Assembly: GCA_025504975.1 (NCBI GenBank)
Contig: JANUWI010000003.1
Location: forward strand, 3,162,001-3,226,000
Reading direction: 5' to 3'
DNA length: 64,000 bases
Source: Plenodomus lindquistii
Taxonomy: Eukaryota; Ascomycota; Dothideomycetes; Pleosporales; Leptosphaeriaceae
Made by a program: the position numbers and the translations under genes. Shown in pieces: positions 22,119 to 33,614 of this stretch (the stretch's first letter is position 1; each line of letters starts with the position of its first letter). The notes beneath the pieces were generated by a model. It worked only from the letters and a program-made list of their open reading frames with translations, was not told where the DNA came from and did not search any database.

Positions 22119-22953
22119 GATGATTTGAAGTGTCTCTCTCTTCTCTGTATTGTATAGAAAGATGCGGGAAATGGGGAAACGTAGGTAGTAGTGTAAGAAA
22201 ATGTTGCGTTGTAGCTCTCGAGATCAGGAAACCCAATCTTCATCATCATCACCATCACCATTATCTCATCATCATTATGACGGACGAACGGACGGACGGA
22301 CGGGGGCAAAGGAACGGAAAGGAAGGGAAGGGAAGGGGGTGGGATTGGTTTATCATAGAGACAATTGTGTGTCAGGCATTGGGGCGATTTATTTGTGCAT
22401 ATTTGAGTTATTTTGGCCCGAGAAAGACTACGTTGTGCGGTTTTATAATTCCTGCTCTTCTGTACAACTAAACTTTACGTTCTGCGGCTTGTTCTCTGAG
22501 GCGGGGGGTGGGTTGGGTTGAAAGCTGTGGTTTTTGTGCTCGGCTCCACTTTTTTTGTTGGTGGTGTGTGTTGTATATGCAATTCAGCATAGCATGCATG
22601 CATGATGTTTGTTGGTGTGCATGTGTGTACAGCAAATCGAGATCCACAAAAAAGCATGTATATCGAAAAGCGTGGGAAAGGGGGTTTTCAAAATCTCTGC
22701 AACTTCATACTTCTACTTCTACTAGTTACTGTACATTTGGGGTGGGTGGAAAAGGTACAAAAAGATAACAAGAGATTGGGGATGCAATCTCATGAACTTG
22801 GTTTTTGCACCCATTAACATATCGACTACTACTGCGTTTCCCACTGTCACAGCTTGGTGGGGCATAGCTGGGTCATGATGCCGTTTCTGTAGCCGTTTAT
22901 TTTCGTGGATGGGGATTCGAAATTGAAAGTGGTGTGTAGCGCGATTGATCTGC
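22119..22953. other. Intergenic, convergent 3' regions with simple repeats
   Basis: 3' flanks of the dynamin gene (+) and ATP synthase subunit e gene (-). It carries CATCAT runs near 22230-22275, a GGAC-type tandem at about 22277-22303 and a purine run near 22310-22335. No gene seen. Confidence 0.55.
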
Positions 22954-23453
22954 TTAGGCCTTGTCGGTTATTCCCAGGAGGACGTTCAGGTCGGCGTTGG
23001 GGTCGTTGGGGTCTGCCTTGGCTGGGTTTTGTGTCAGTAGGTGCTCTCTGTTTATTTGCAGAACCCCTTGAATGGAGAATTCCGGTCTTTCCATGGCATG
23101 AGTCCCCCGTGTTGACATACCTCCTGACGATGCCTTTGGCTGTTCTGACGGGTGGTCCCTTGCCCATTGTTGCTTGGCCTCGGTGATTAACCTCTCCTTG
23201 CGCTCCCATTCCTTCTTCGCAGCCTTTGCCTTGTCCGCAGCGCTGAGCGAGATTTGGTGGTAGGCGCCGTAGAAGACGCCGAATCCGAGGGCGGACCATC
23301 GGAGGACCTGGTTGTGCAGTCGTTAGCATCCCATCTCTCAATTTGGGGTGTACAGCTGCACGGGCGTCTCTGGACTCGGCAAGAGAAGCCGCCCGTGCGG
23401 CACATGGCTGTGTGCATGGAGAAGCGTACATTGACTCCCACAGAAGTAGACAT
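22954..23453 (-). CDS. ATP21: F1Fo-ATP synthase subunit e, mitochondrial
   Basis: Exons 23453-23430, 23307-23121 and 23021-22954 give 92 residues; introns are 122 and 98 nt. The first exon has only eight codons (MSTSVGVN). The joined protein starts with a membrane helix (VLRWSALGFGVFYGAYHQ) holding the GxxxG-type motif needed for dimerisation, then a charged amphipathic helix (ADKAKAAKKEWERKERL) and a short tail ending LNVLLGITDKA. Subunit e sits in the inner membrane and holds ATP synthase dimers that shape cristae. Size and layout match the family (yeast Tim11/Atp21). It is head to head with the dynein intermediate chain gene. Confidence 0.9.
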
Positions 23454-23878
23454 GGTGACGTTGGCGTGCGAGGGCTTGCGGGAGCGGCTACGGGGCTCGT
23501 GGACGTCCAATGGCAGATGGGACGGGTGTGCGACGGAGATGCACCGGTTTGCGAGGGCCTCGGGGGGGGTGTCGGGGGTGCGGTGGGGGGGATGGAGTGG
23601 GCGTGGGAAGCGTTGCACGTTGAGGTTGGCGGACCTGGCGCAAGATTTGGCTCTCGGGATGATTCGCGAGCTAGCGGAGAGCGTCCCTGGAGAGCTTGGC
23701 GCGAACCGCTGGGTGCTGAGACAAACAACGCGCTGGCTTGTAGGCAACACGTGTACGAATTGCGCTCTGCTCGTCTCTGGTCAGCAGGGAGAGTGCGTCT
23801 GGTGTTTGGTTCTCGACAAGTCGCACAATACGCCCCGCAACGATACCCGCGACATACGATACGAACCTCTAATCCACC
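23454..23878. promoter_or_regulatory. Bidirectional promoter, ATP synthase e / dynein IC
   Basis: 425 bp between two divergent start codons. The + strand has G-rich runs near 23560-23600. Antisense open frames cross it but have no protein features. Confidence 0.6.
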
Positions 23879-26125
23879 ATGGAGTCCACCATGCAGCAAC
23901 GGCGCGACGAGATTCTCGCAAAGAAAGCCAAACTCGCCGAGCTGAAGAGGCAGCGTGAACTCAGGAAGGCAGAGTCCGCCAACAGGCAGTCGTACAATGC
24001 CAGCCCCTCGGGCGAAGCAAGTCATCCCACCTCGCTCCACCAGACCGCTATTAACACTACACCAGGTCCTATCGCCAATACCACGACGCAGCATAGATCT
24101 CGAGGCGAAGAGAGCCGACGTCAACAACCTCATAAGCAGCATCCTCAGCGAGAGCCGGCCGAGCTCTACCCAACCAGGTTCGCCAGCCGGCGCAGGACGA
24201 GCAGTACGACCCGACTCTATAGTCAGCGCGGGACAACTGAGCAGCGACAATGAGGGACCCTCAGGGTATGCAGCGTCATCCTCGGGCATGGTGGACCGCG
24301 AGATGCAGACACTATCCATGGGACCCCTGGCCACCGTCTACGAGTTTGACGGCCAAGTGACAAACGAGGTCAAGAAGGAGAAGGAGGTCATCACATACAG
24401 CAAGGGCGTGCAGGCCAGCATAGAATGGAGTCCACACAAATCGCGAGGAGTTGGAGGCAGCGACACAGAGCGGGATGAGAGCCCAACGCGGTCACCGAAG
24501 AGCAAGAGGCTGAGCCGGAGACAGAAGGAAAAGGACGAGGAGATTCGCATGCAGCTGCGCAAGGAAATCGAGGAGGAACTCAAGGCTGTTCAGCAAGCAC
24601 CGCAAGATGGTGCGACACAACCGGGCTCAGAGGAGAACTTCCCCTTCAAGACTCTCACCAACGAGGAGTTGACGGCAGTGGAGAACTCGGACGAGTTCAT
24701 TGGCTTCGTGGAGCGCAGCACCAAAGTGCTGGAACGAGCGCTTGACCAACAGCTCGGCTACGATATACTTGCTGACTATGCGCTTGGTGGTGTCGACGTT
24801 GACGACGAGGATGAGGGCTATGGTTCAAGCGGCGGCAAAAAGGGTCGACGGATAAAGGAGATTGCACAGTTCTGGGATGATCGATGGAGTAAAAAGAGGA
24901 TGATTTCTGATCTGGGGTTCTCAACCAAGGTGGGTACTGGACCAGTGGCTGGACAACATCTTTTACTAACGAGATTCAGTTCCCAGAGCTCGTCCTTGCA
25001 TCATACACCAAGAACCCTTCTGCACCACATGACCCTGATGGCCTTATCCAAGTCTGGAACTTGCACATGCACGATCGCCCTGAATACATCTTTCACGCCC
25101 AATCCGATATCCTGACTGCCAAATTCTCCCCGTTCCACCCAAACCTCATTATTGGTGGAGCGTACTCGGGTCAAGTACTACTATGGGACACTCGTGCCAA
25201 ATCTGCCCCTGTGCAGAAGACGCCACTAACAGGCTCTGGTCACACGCATCCCGTCTACTCCATCGACATTGTTGGGACCCAAAATGCCAACAATATCATC
25301 TCATGCTCAACAGACGGCGTAGTATGCGGATGGACAGTGGACATGCTGTCGCAACCACAAGAATTTCTCGAATTGACATCACCCCCTCCAGCCAAGACCG
25401 ACGACATGGCTGTCACATGCATCGCCTTCCCACAATCAGATCCCACCTACTTCCTCGCCGGCACAGAAGAAGGCTCCATCTACCCATGCCACCGCTACGA
25501 CCGCGCCGGCGCCAAAGCCGGAGTCGACGGCCGTGTAAAATACGGCGGCCACGCTGCGCCAGTCATGAGTCTGGACTTCCACCCCGCAAAAGGACAAATC
25601 GATCTCGGCGACCTAGTCCTCAGCTCCAGCGTCGACTGGAGCGTCAAGCTCTGGAAAGTGCGTCCCCCGGCTGCCACGGGTGCGGCAAACACCACACTCC
25701 CCGGCGCAGCGCAACAAGTCACTCCCGTTCTAGACATTGCACGCGAAGATCTCGTATACGATGCGCGCTGGTCGCCTGTCAAACCTTCTGTGTTCGCCCT
25801 CGTGGACGGAGCAGGCAGCCTCGAGGTCTGGGACATCAATGTCGACGTCGAAGTTCCCGTGCAGTCTGTCAAGCCCAGCGATGGAAAAAAGGGCGCGTTT
25901 GCAAATATGCCGACGGGACTGGGATATATGAATCGTAGTCTGAACAAGCTGGCGTGGGAGAAGAATGAAGGTAGACGGGTTGCGGTGGGAGGCATGGATG
26001 GAGTGGTTACGGTGTTTGAGGTTGGGAATGATTTGGGGGGTGTGGAGACGAGGAGTGAGGAGTGGAGTGGGGTTAAAAGGCTTGTGGGGAGGATGGAGGG
26101 CGCAGGGGAGGGAAATGGGAAGTAA
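23879..26125 (+). CDS. Cytoplasmic dynein intermediate chain
   Basis: Exons 23879-23991, 24044-24929 and 24980-26125 give about 714 residues. It scaffolds the dynein motor and links it to dynactin and the light chains. The first 35 residues (MQQRRDEILAKKAKLAELK) form the charged helix that binds dynactin p150. A region with a light-chain motif follows (YSKGVQAS), then an acidic, Lys-rich coiled segment near residue 250. The C-terminal half is a WD40 propeller with repeats such as LIQVWNLHMHD, GQVLLWDTRAK, DWSVKLWKV and GSLEVWDINVD. The first intron is tentative: only the 23992-24043 choice keeps the frame. A second ATG at 23891 could also serve as start. Confidence 0.92.
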
Positions 26126-27380
26126 GGTGACATGCGGTCCCTGAATACTGTGGGTGGTAAGAGAAGGGAAGGGTATCAGTTCAGCTGGGGTTATGGATAT
26201 GGAGAGTATAGTAGTTGCATCGCTCTCGAGCGTAGAGCTTGTTCTTTTGGCGAAACATACCCCCTCGAATTATCGATGAAGATTATAATGCAAAGCAGTG
26301 TTCCAAAGATTATCGGATGATTTCACATTTTGCCCTGCATATTCTTACCACATGGTCACTCGCCTAGCTTTTACTCTGATAACTCATACAGAGTACAAAG
26401 CTCACATTCCACTACTAACGGCCACCCCTACAAGGCACAGATGTTATCGTGACAGTACTTACACTTACAACCTGTGCATTATTACCCATAAATCTTTCCA
26501 CAATTACAGTCACCAATCCCCACTAAAGTCTGACAAGACATAAGAATCCTCACTGTGAATACCGAACAACAGTCAGACTTGGCAATCTAGAACATCTCCC
26601 ATGTCAAGCGTCAACCCAGCACCCTCATGCTTTTCGCACTGCTCTGCGCCCTCTCCTTACCTCCCTACCAAGCAAGCAAAGAAAAAAAAAGAAAAAAAAT
26701 AAAAAAGGATACGCGCGCGCGCGTCAAGTCTCGCTCACATATGAGGTATGTAGGAACCACCACTCAAAAGGAACCAAGCTGAGCTGCAACAACGCCAGCC
26801 CAGTCCCCCCGCCAATCTCACATTGCACCACACCCCCCACAGCCAGGCAACCGCAGCGGCTGCTCGACCATCGGAGAGCAATCGGGCATAAAGATTCCCT
26901 TCTTATCTTTCAAGATCCGCGCCATTTTAGCGACTCGAACCAACGTTCCCCATGTGTGTGGGTGAACGAATGATGCAAAGGGGGATAGCTACCCAACCCA
27001 CTGTTTGGTGTGTAGATAGCTTGATCCAGCGTCGTATGTAGAGTACGAACGAGTAGCAGTTATTCCCACTACGCTGGAGTATTGTCGTGAAGCATAAATA
27101 CAACACGCGTGCGCGCATCCAAGAAAATGATGGCTGGTAGAGTATATGACGTTATAAAACGCCACTGTGCGGAGGAGATGCCGTGGATAGTGTGTTTACC
27201 CCTCACGCTGGGCACGATCGATTGTGAGACTAGTAATAAGCCTGAGAACTTTCCCGCGTGGCGAGATGAGTGGCTAGCGAATGCCTCGTTACATCCCAAA
27301 TTGTTGTCGTTACGAAATGTGCACGCTTCACACACAGCACACGAAATGGTTTCCAACTATATTTCTACCTCTTGTTTCTG
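26126..27380. other. Intergenic 1.25 kb
   Basis: 3' flanks of the dynein IC gene (+) and the coiled-coil gene (-). An A-rich run with a few G and T (about 26680-26708) is followed by alternating CG (about 26713-26724), a candidate Z-DNA-prone tract. No gene seen. Confidence 0.55.
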
Positions 27381-28727
27381 CTACGCTGCCTCCAGCACCT
27401 TACTCTGCAGCGAACAAAGCTCCACGATAGCATTCACACTACTGAGTTCCTGTCGACTTGCCTGCAAATGCCGCTTCACAACTTCCTCTGTCCTCGCCTC
27501 GGCTTCTCGTGCCGTCTGGCCCCATGCGCGAATGTCCTTTGAGCCCGCTGGTAGCATGTGGCTCTCGCCGGAAAGGCGGAGAAGCGCTTCTTCAATGTCT
27601 TGGTCTGCAGATGCGATTCGGTTCTGGAGATAGACGGATTGTTGGAGGAGAGAGCGGTCGTTGTTTGCGGTCCGAGTAAGATGCGGGAGGTATGGCATGA
27701 GTTTTGCAAAAGGCATAGTGGGTTTGGATGAATATTGGTCTGTTTCAGCACCGGATATTGCGTCATTGCTTTCTTCCTGTTTGCTTTCTGGACTACGGGG
27801 TGGCTGTTGTAGGCTCTCGTATGCTTCGAGGAGACTGGCTCGAGAAGCCGTGTACTTGTTGTATGTTTCGCGGATCCGGGTCTCGGCTGATGTCAGATCT
27901 ATAGGCTCTTCGACCTCCCTCGTTGAACGCTTGATTGGCGAAGCGTCTTCAAGGAACATGGATTCTTCTTCTAGCTTGGCCAATTCGCCTTGCACCCAAT
28001 CAACAATTTCATCTCTCGCTTGCTCCAATGCTGCGACTTGGCTTTGCAAGCTGGGCGATGAATTTGGCTGGCCTTGCGCCTTCTTCCTTGCGTCTTGTGC
28101 ACGCTCCATGCTAGCCTTTGCCTCGAGTACTTCTTGTTTCAACTTGAAGATATAAGCCTGGTCGTCCGGAGCGCCAGAGAGACGCTCAATACTTTCTGCC
28201 GGTAAATCCGGCTGCTCACCGATTGTGTCTCTGATAGTAGTCCTCGGATCTGATAAGGTATTGGATGGCTTTGCGATCAAGAGTTTGTCCAAGCTATCCT
28301 GAATGATTTGAAGCTCGGCGAACCGTTTGCGCTGACGGAGTAGTGACACGTAGCTCTGAGTAGCTTCATTATCGTGGTCGGTTGTTGCGTGTTTTGATTC
28401 ATCGTCATTGTATCGATTTTGTAAGTCTTGGAGTGAAGCCTGTAACTCTCGTTGCCGTGCCTGAGCCTGATTCTTCGCACGCAGAGCCTGCAGATACTCC
28501 AAACGACGATCTTTCAGGCCTGGAGGATTGGTGCTTGTGACCGAGAGGCCGGACGGGACCTCATGATTCAAATGCTGGTTTTGAGTCGCTGAATTTACGG
28601 GCCTGAAGCTGGATGTTAAATACTTGGAAAGTGTTCGTCGAATCCGCAACGTGTCTTCGCGTGTATTGACAAAGGCTGAAAGTGCTCGGTCAACATCAGC
28701 TATTGGGCATGATGTTTGGCTGGGCAT
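27381..28727 (-). CDS. Coiled-coil protein of unknown function
   Basis: A single exon of 448 residues starts at ATG 28727. The protein is mostly helical, with heptad-like stretches (LEYLQALRAKNQAQARQREL, KQEVLEAKASMERAQDARKK and the last 60 residues) separated by a polar linker rich in Ser and Gln. No enzyme motif, membrane segment or signal peptide is present. The form resembles subunits of spindle or kinetochore complexes such as the augmin (HAUS) group, but I cannot assign it. It is divergent from the Msb1-domain gene. The frame is long and its codon use is like its neighbours, so it is a real gene. Confidence 0.85.
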   Translation of the reverse strand: MPSQTSCPIADVDRALSAFVNTREDTLRIRRTLSKYLTSSFRPVNSATQNQHLNHEVPSGLSVTSTNPPGLKDRRLEYLQALRAKNQAQARQRELQASLQDLQNRYNDDESKHATTDHDNEATQSYVSLLRQRKRFAELQIIQDSLDKLLIAKPSNTLSDPRTTIRDTIGEQPDLPAESIERLSGAPDDQAYIFKLKQEVLEAKASMERAQDARKKAQGQPNSSPSLQSQVAALEQARDEIVDWVQGELAKLEEESMFLEDASPIKRSTREVEEPIDLTSAETRIRETYNKYTASRASLLEAYESLQQPPRSPESKQEESNDAISGAETDQYSSKPTMPFAKLMPYLPHLTRTANNDRSLLQQSVYLQNRIASADQDIEEALLRLSGESHMLPAGSKDIRAWGQTAREAEARTEEVVKRHLQASRQELSSVNAIVELCSLQSKVLEAA

Positions 28728-30150
28728 GGTAGATAAGATTGTGAGTCAGCCTTTCAATTTTGTGGCAGTAGATTTTGACACGGTCAGGAACTTCAGGCCA
28801 ATCGTCGGTGATGATCGAGCCAGGTAGGGTATCGAGATGTCGTTGTGAAGTGGGAGACGTCAAAACGTTCTGATGGGCACATGTTTGGGTTTGGGTTGAG
28901 CTGCGGTTAGCGTGTGATTTTAGCGTCAATCACGGTCTCATGTGATCGACACGACAGCTCTCCAATATGACGAGAACGAAGGACCGTGTAATTACAACTA
29001 ACTCGATTGCTGTGTTGGGCATTGAGAGGATCTATTATCGAAATGAGTCAATGCGATCAATGCCAATGGGGGATGATGTGCTGCTGGGGTGAACCTGGCC
29101 ACCAATTCGGGATGTTCTTTTTGCTGTTTCATGCGCGCTACCTCACGTGTAATCACAGGTGAATTGCATGAGTTGCTTTGTGCTGTACCACAGCGGCTTT
29201 AATTGACAGTCACTGTGCAGGTCCAATGGGAAACCGGCTGGTTGTCTTGGAGATGTGAGGAGGCGCTGTTCAAGATTGCTTGTTTCGCATTGGTAAGACG
29301 TATGCTAGACTTTTCTGCACCAAGCACGGTGCATACGATACAGCTGCTTTGATGTGCCCATTGACCATGCCGTCTGTCTGTGTATACATACATACCATGC
29401 AGATCTTCGAGGCATGGTGTTGGTCGGACCGAAGACGGGAGCTGCGGTAGGGCCGTGCAATGTGTGCATTGAAACGCAGGGCCACGGCTCCCGATGCAGG
29501 TGCAAGTTGCAACGTCAAGTTGTGCATCCGGCGGGGGTCTGGCTGGCTGCCACGAGCCACTCTGCCACAGCTGCCACAGCTGCCACAGGGCAGCCTGCTG
29601 AGTTGGACACGGTGGGGCATCCCCCACAGGCGCGGTCAGTGACGCGACGAGGGACAACGCATCGCCTGGGTTGGGCCAATTGGGAGCGGCAGAGGCGGCG
29701 GTCCCCCAGCGTGAGGCTGCGTGGATGCCGGTTCATGTGTGCTGGCGAACAGACAAAGGCACGACGGGCGGGCATTAAGGTTGGGCTTGGCGGGCCGGGA
29801 TGGGCAACTAATTGGACGTCGATGGGAACTTATCTCGCTTGGTCGCAACGGAGGGTCTGCCTGGGGGGGAACTTCTGCTGCCAGTGCCACTTCTCCTTTA
29901 TCCCTAGTGAATGCTGCAGGCCCGTCATTTTCCCAGAAGAGCGCTGCTCGACGACACCGCTTCCCTCCTCCCACCACTGCTGCCCACGCATTGCAAGAGT
30001 CGCTCTGTCCCTGCGTTGACGCGCTACTGCCTTGGCCTCGCGCGCGCCCCTACACGACGCCGCAACCCCGTAGTCTGTCTGCACACGCGCATCAGTCACC
30101 GCCCGCGACACGCAGGCCCCGGGCGCTGAGGCTCCCCGCGCCAATCCGCC
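28728..30150. other. Divergent intergenic 1.4 kb
   Basis: Promoters of the coiled-coil gene (-) and the Msb1-domain gene (+). It has a short AGCTGCCAC tandem near 29566-29590 and becomes very GC-rich near 29600-30150. Open frames are many but overlap on both strands and are not supported. Confidence 0.5.
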
Positions 30151-33100
30151 ATGCCCTTCTTCAAGAACGTCTTCAAGTCCAAAGATCCTTCCCGCTCGGG
30201 CTCCAAGGTCGGACATGACACCGAGCCCGTCGCACCGCCCAAGCCACGGTGGGAGGACTCGTGGTCGCGCAAACATGTTGCGCCCGACGAAATACAAGAG
30301 CTGGTCCATGTCTGCACACAAGAGATGAAGTCACGGGGTACGCCGCCGCCAGACCATCACCCACGTTTCCAAGGTACCACTGCTAATGGCTCACAGGCCT
30401 GGACATGCCCTTCATGCTCCTCCCCTTCCGCCCCACTTCCGATGCCAGCGCCTCCCGCAATTTTGTGCGCAATTTCTTCAAAGCGTCATATGAGGGTTCA
30501 CGGACGTACTCGGGCGAGGGTCTCGCGCAAGAATTGCGCCTCACAGAGCCATTGGTATGAACGCATGTGCGCGACTGCCACACAATCAAACTGACGTAAT
30601 TAGACCCTTTGCAGCATCATGAAATGGTGTTGGAGTAGATTGCCAGGCGGTGTCGTCACTTGGGATGCCTACGAGCTCTTCCGCATTGGAGAATCTGGTA
30701 AGTCCCAGTGAAAGCCCTATCCTTCAACATGTGCTGAAGACCATGCCTAGATTCAAACTTCGCGAGACATGCCTTCGATACCTTCATCCCTATCAGCGTC
30801 GAATCGGACGCGCGCAAGAACATCATCTTTGATTTTTTCGATCTGCTCTCGGCTGTAGCAGCGCGGGGTAAGAGTAATGGTATGGGTGGCAGAAAGTTGT
30901 CCCGTTTGGCAGGGTGGTGGGCATTCGAGTTCGCCGAGGATGGCAAAGGCTTCGAGGGAGGGTACCACACGTGGGAGAAGTGAGTGTTCCAGTCCGCCAC
31001 ACGTTGCAGGACATGCTGACCCATTCTCAGAGCCGCAGATGCTGCCAGTCATCTGTTCTTCGCCTACCTCCGATCACTTTCCCCAGATCTGAATCAGATT
31101 GGTGGCATCTCTACACTTCCTCGATCTCTCCTCTCACTGCTTTCCCAGACCGAGTACCCTCCGCAAACCCCAACGCTGATGCAGACACGTACCACGAAAG
31201 TGGTCATGATCGTGGATTCAGTCTCGCCTACACCATTCGCCTTGTTGCGACGTGCGAAGCACTTCGAATATCGAGACGACGACGCAGCACTACAGCAATT
31301 TTCTGCATACGAGGACACAGTGAAAGCTTTAACTGATGAATGCCGCAGAGTCCTCGAAAGCATATCGACTGCGAACCAGTCGATCGCATCGCCCGAGGCA
31401 AGGACTCCAGATCCCACTTGGTCTCGATTTGAAGATATGGGCTTCTCTGGAATCCTCGAAAGCGCGCCAGAAAATGCCAACGGGACCTCTCTTAGTGGAG
31501 GCACCCGTGATTTTTCCAGCATGCGCTCTGGAGCACAATCGAAACCAAACGACTTTGGTCGTCCAACGACTCCATCCTGGGCGGACTTCCTGTCTTCTGG
31601 TTTTGCCGACGAAAACAATCACACCTCACCGACTACCCTCTTGTTACCGACACAGAAGCTGCCGCCTCTTAGCGAGGTTGCACGCGTGCATAGTTCCCAA
31701 TCGCACATGCGAAACGGAAACGTCGAGGAAGACCTTGAGCCTGGCGAGCTTGCAAGCATCACGCAGTTTGATCTTGATGAGACGTTCTGGTGGGTGTGGA
31801 TGACCAGCTTGGCGAGCGAGGAAACTACAGATCGCAAAGCAGCCTTTGGGAGGTGCACTTTGATAGAGACCCGGATACCCGGCGCGAAGTGGCTCGTGAT
31901 GGAGGAACAAGTGAAAGGGGCTTCTCCAGGACCTGAAGAGGGGGCTTACATTGCGGAAAAGAAATCCAAGTTCAGTTTCACGAAACGGGGTCGCCTCGGA
32001 CGGCGTAAGTCGACCGGGAAGAAGGCCACACCCAAGGAGCCCTACAATCGAGCAACGACGAACACGCCCATGAGCAAATCGAGTATCGGACCAGATCAGC
32101 ATGCGAGAATTCAAGCTGCTGCTGCAAGACTGGCACAGGACGACCGTGACCAGAAAGATGCAGCTGCTTTCGCGCAGCGTCGAGGCCGCAATAACGACAC
32201 GACCTCTGTCAAGACTAACAGCGTGCTGACACTTCAACCGCATCTCCTAAGTGAGGCAGGCCCGGCTATGAAATGGGATAAGAGATTTGGTGAGGCTGCC
32301 ATAGATAAGGATGCACTCCGTGCTCAGTATCTGGGAGATGTTAGTGCTGGAAAAGGCTCAGTGTCAAAGGACAATCTGCTGTCTGTTGCTAACGGCCGAT
32401 CATCACCTTTGCCACCGGACATCGCCAACCGAGACCTACCAGCACTACCCGCATCCGAGAGGGAAGCGCCCAGCACTCTTAGAGCCAATTCGCGTTCTCC
32501 TGCTCCCACCTCTACCAAGACACCACCAGGTGAAGCAGCCTCGGCAACTCGAATCCCCTGGCCGACTGACTCGCCTACACAATCGCCAATGCCACAGGCA
32601 AAGACTTTCCCAGCACCACTTGCTGTCGAGCAACCTTTCTCGGCCCCGAACGACGGAACACGCACTCCGTCAAAGGAATACGTGCCCCAACATCCGGCGT
32701 TGCGAAAGCCTGTTCCGGAAAGGAAACCAGTTGTTGTGCCGCAGAGTACAGTTCGAGCTAGTGAGGAACAGATTCGCGCGTCCGAAAAGAAGCCATCCCC
32801 CAACAAACTTAAGAAGAAAGAAGGTGGAGGATTCCGGAAACTATTTGGCAGGAAAAAGACTGACACGGCTGCGCCCACATCTGCACCTGTGGATGCATTG
32901 AAGCAAACCCAATATGAGAATGGTCGCTACTCGCCTGCGCCTGGTGCATCACGCAGTACCTCTCGCTTTGAAGACCATCAGGTCGTGATGGAGAACCCAT
33001 CTCCAAGGTACAGCGTTGACCAAGGAGAGCATTTGAGAGCGCCTTCCCCGAGATACGAGCAAAGCACTGGTGCCTCATCCATGGTTTCGCCCGACCAACA

Positions 33101-33614
33101 AATGCCTCACCACGGCGGATTTGATGGCGCTCCCGCGACACAGCAGGAGATCGATCAAGCCTTTACGCGGTTCGACCAAGGACCAATGGAAGACATGCCC
33201 GCCTTTGCGCCTGCCGACGATGACAGCGACGATGATGCGGCTGTTGCACCCACTATAGCCCGACGTCAGCCCCACTACGGTGAGCAGCGGGAACCCGTAA
33301 CGCCAACTCAATATGTCCCACATCAGACCGACGACATCTCGGAAGAATCTGTCGAACTCACTCGACACGTATCTCCCACGCAAGACCGATGGGCCCAGAT
33401 CCGAAAGAACGCAGCCGAGCGTGCACAGCGGCTCAGCGAAGAGCAGGTGCGCCGAAGCCGAAGCCAGAGCCAAAGTCAGCGCACAGATGAAGGCGAGACG
33501 AGCGGCGAGGAGACCATTGAAAGCCGTGTCGCCCGTATCAAGGCTCGAGTTGCGGAATTGACTGGTAATATTGATGGCCAGTCCCCCGGAGCCAGCACAG
33601 ACAGGCGATGGTAG
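30151..33614 (+). CDS. Msb1/Mug8-domain cell polarity protein
   Basis: Five exons, 30151-30337, 30397-30554, 30604-30697, 30751-30979 and 31031-33614, give 1083 residues; introns are 49-59 nt. The first 400 residues carry the Msb1/Mug8 domain (formerly DUF1708), a RhoGAP-like fold: RWEDSWSRKHVAPDEIQELV, DMPFMLLPFRPTSD, MKWCWSRLPGGVVTWDAYEL and RKLSRLAGWWAFE. In yeast Msb1 acts with Cdc42, Rho1 and Bem1 at growth sites. The remaining part is disordered, with basic patches (KKKEGGGFRKLFGRKK), Pro/Ser-rich segments and an acidic DDDSDDDAA run. It ends in a charged helix (ESRVARIKARVAELTG). Role at hyphal tips is inferred from the family. Confidence 0.9.

Noticed and set aside
22847..24334. 495-codon minus-strand open frame over ATP synthase e and the dynein IC start
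   Set aside because: It is antisense or out of frame to two genes with clear family identity and its product is low-complexity Arg/Pro/Ser without domains. GC-rich codons make long shadow frames here.
26680..26724. A-rich run plus CG run as a transposon poly(A) tail
   Set aside because: No target-site duplication or reverse-transcriptase remnant is visible nearby; treated as simple sequence.
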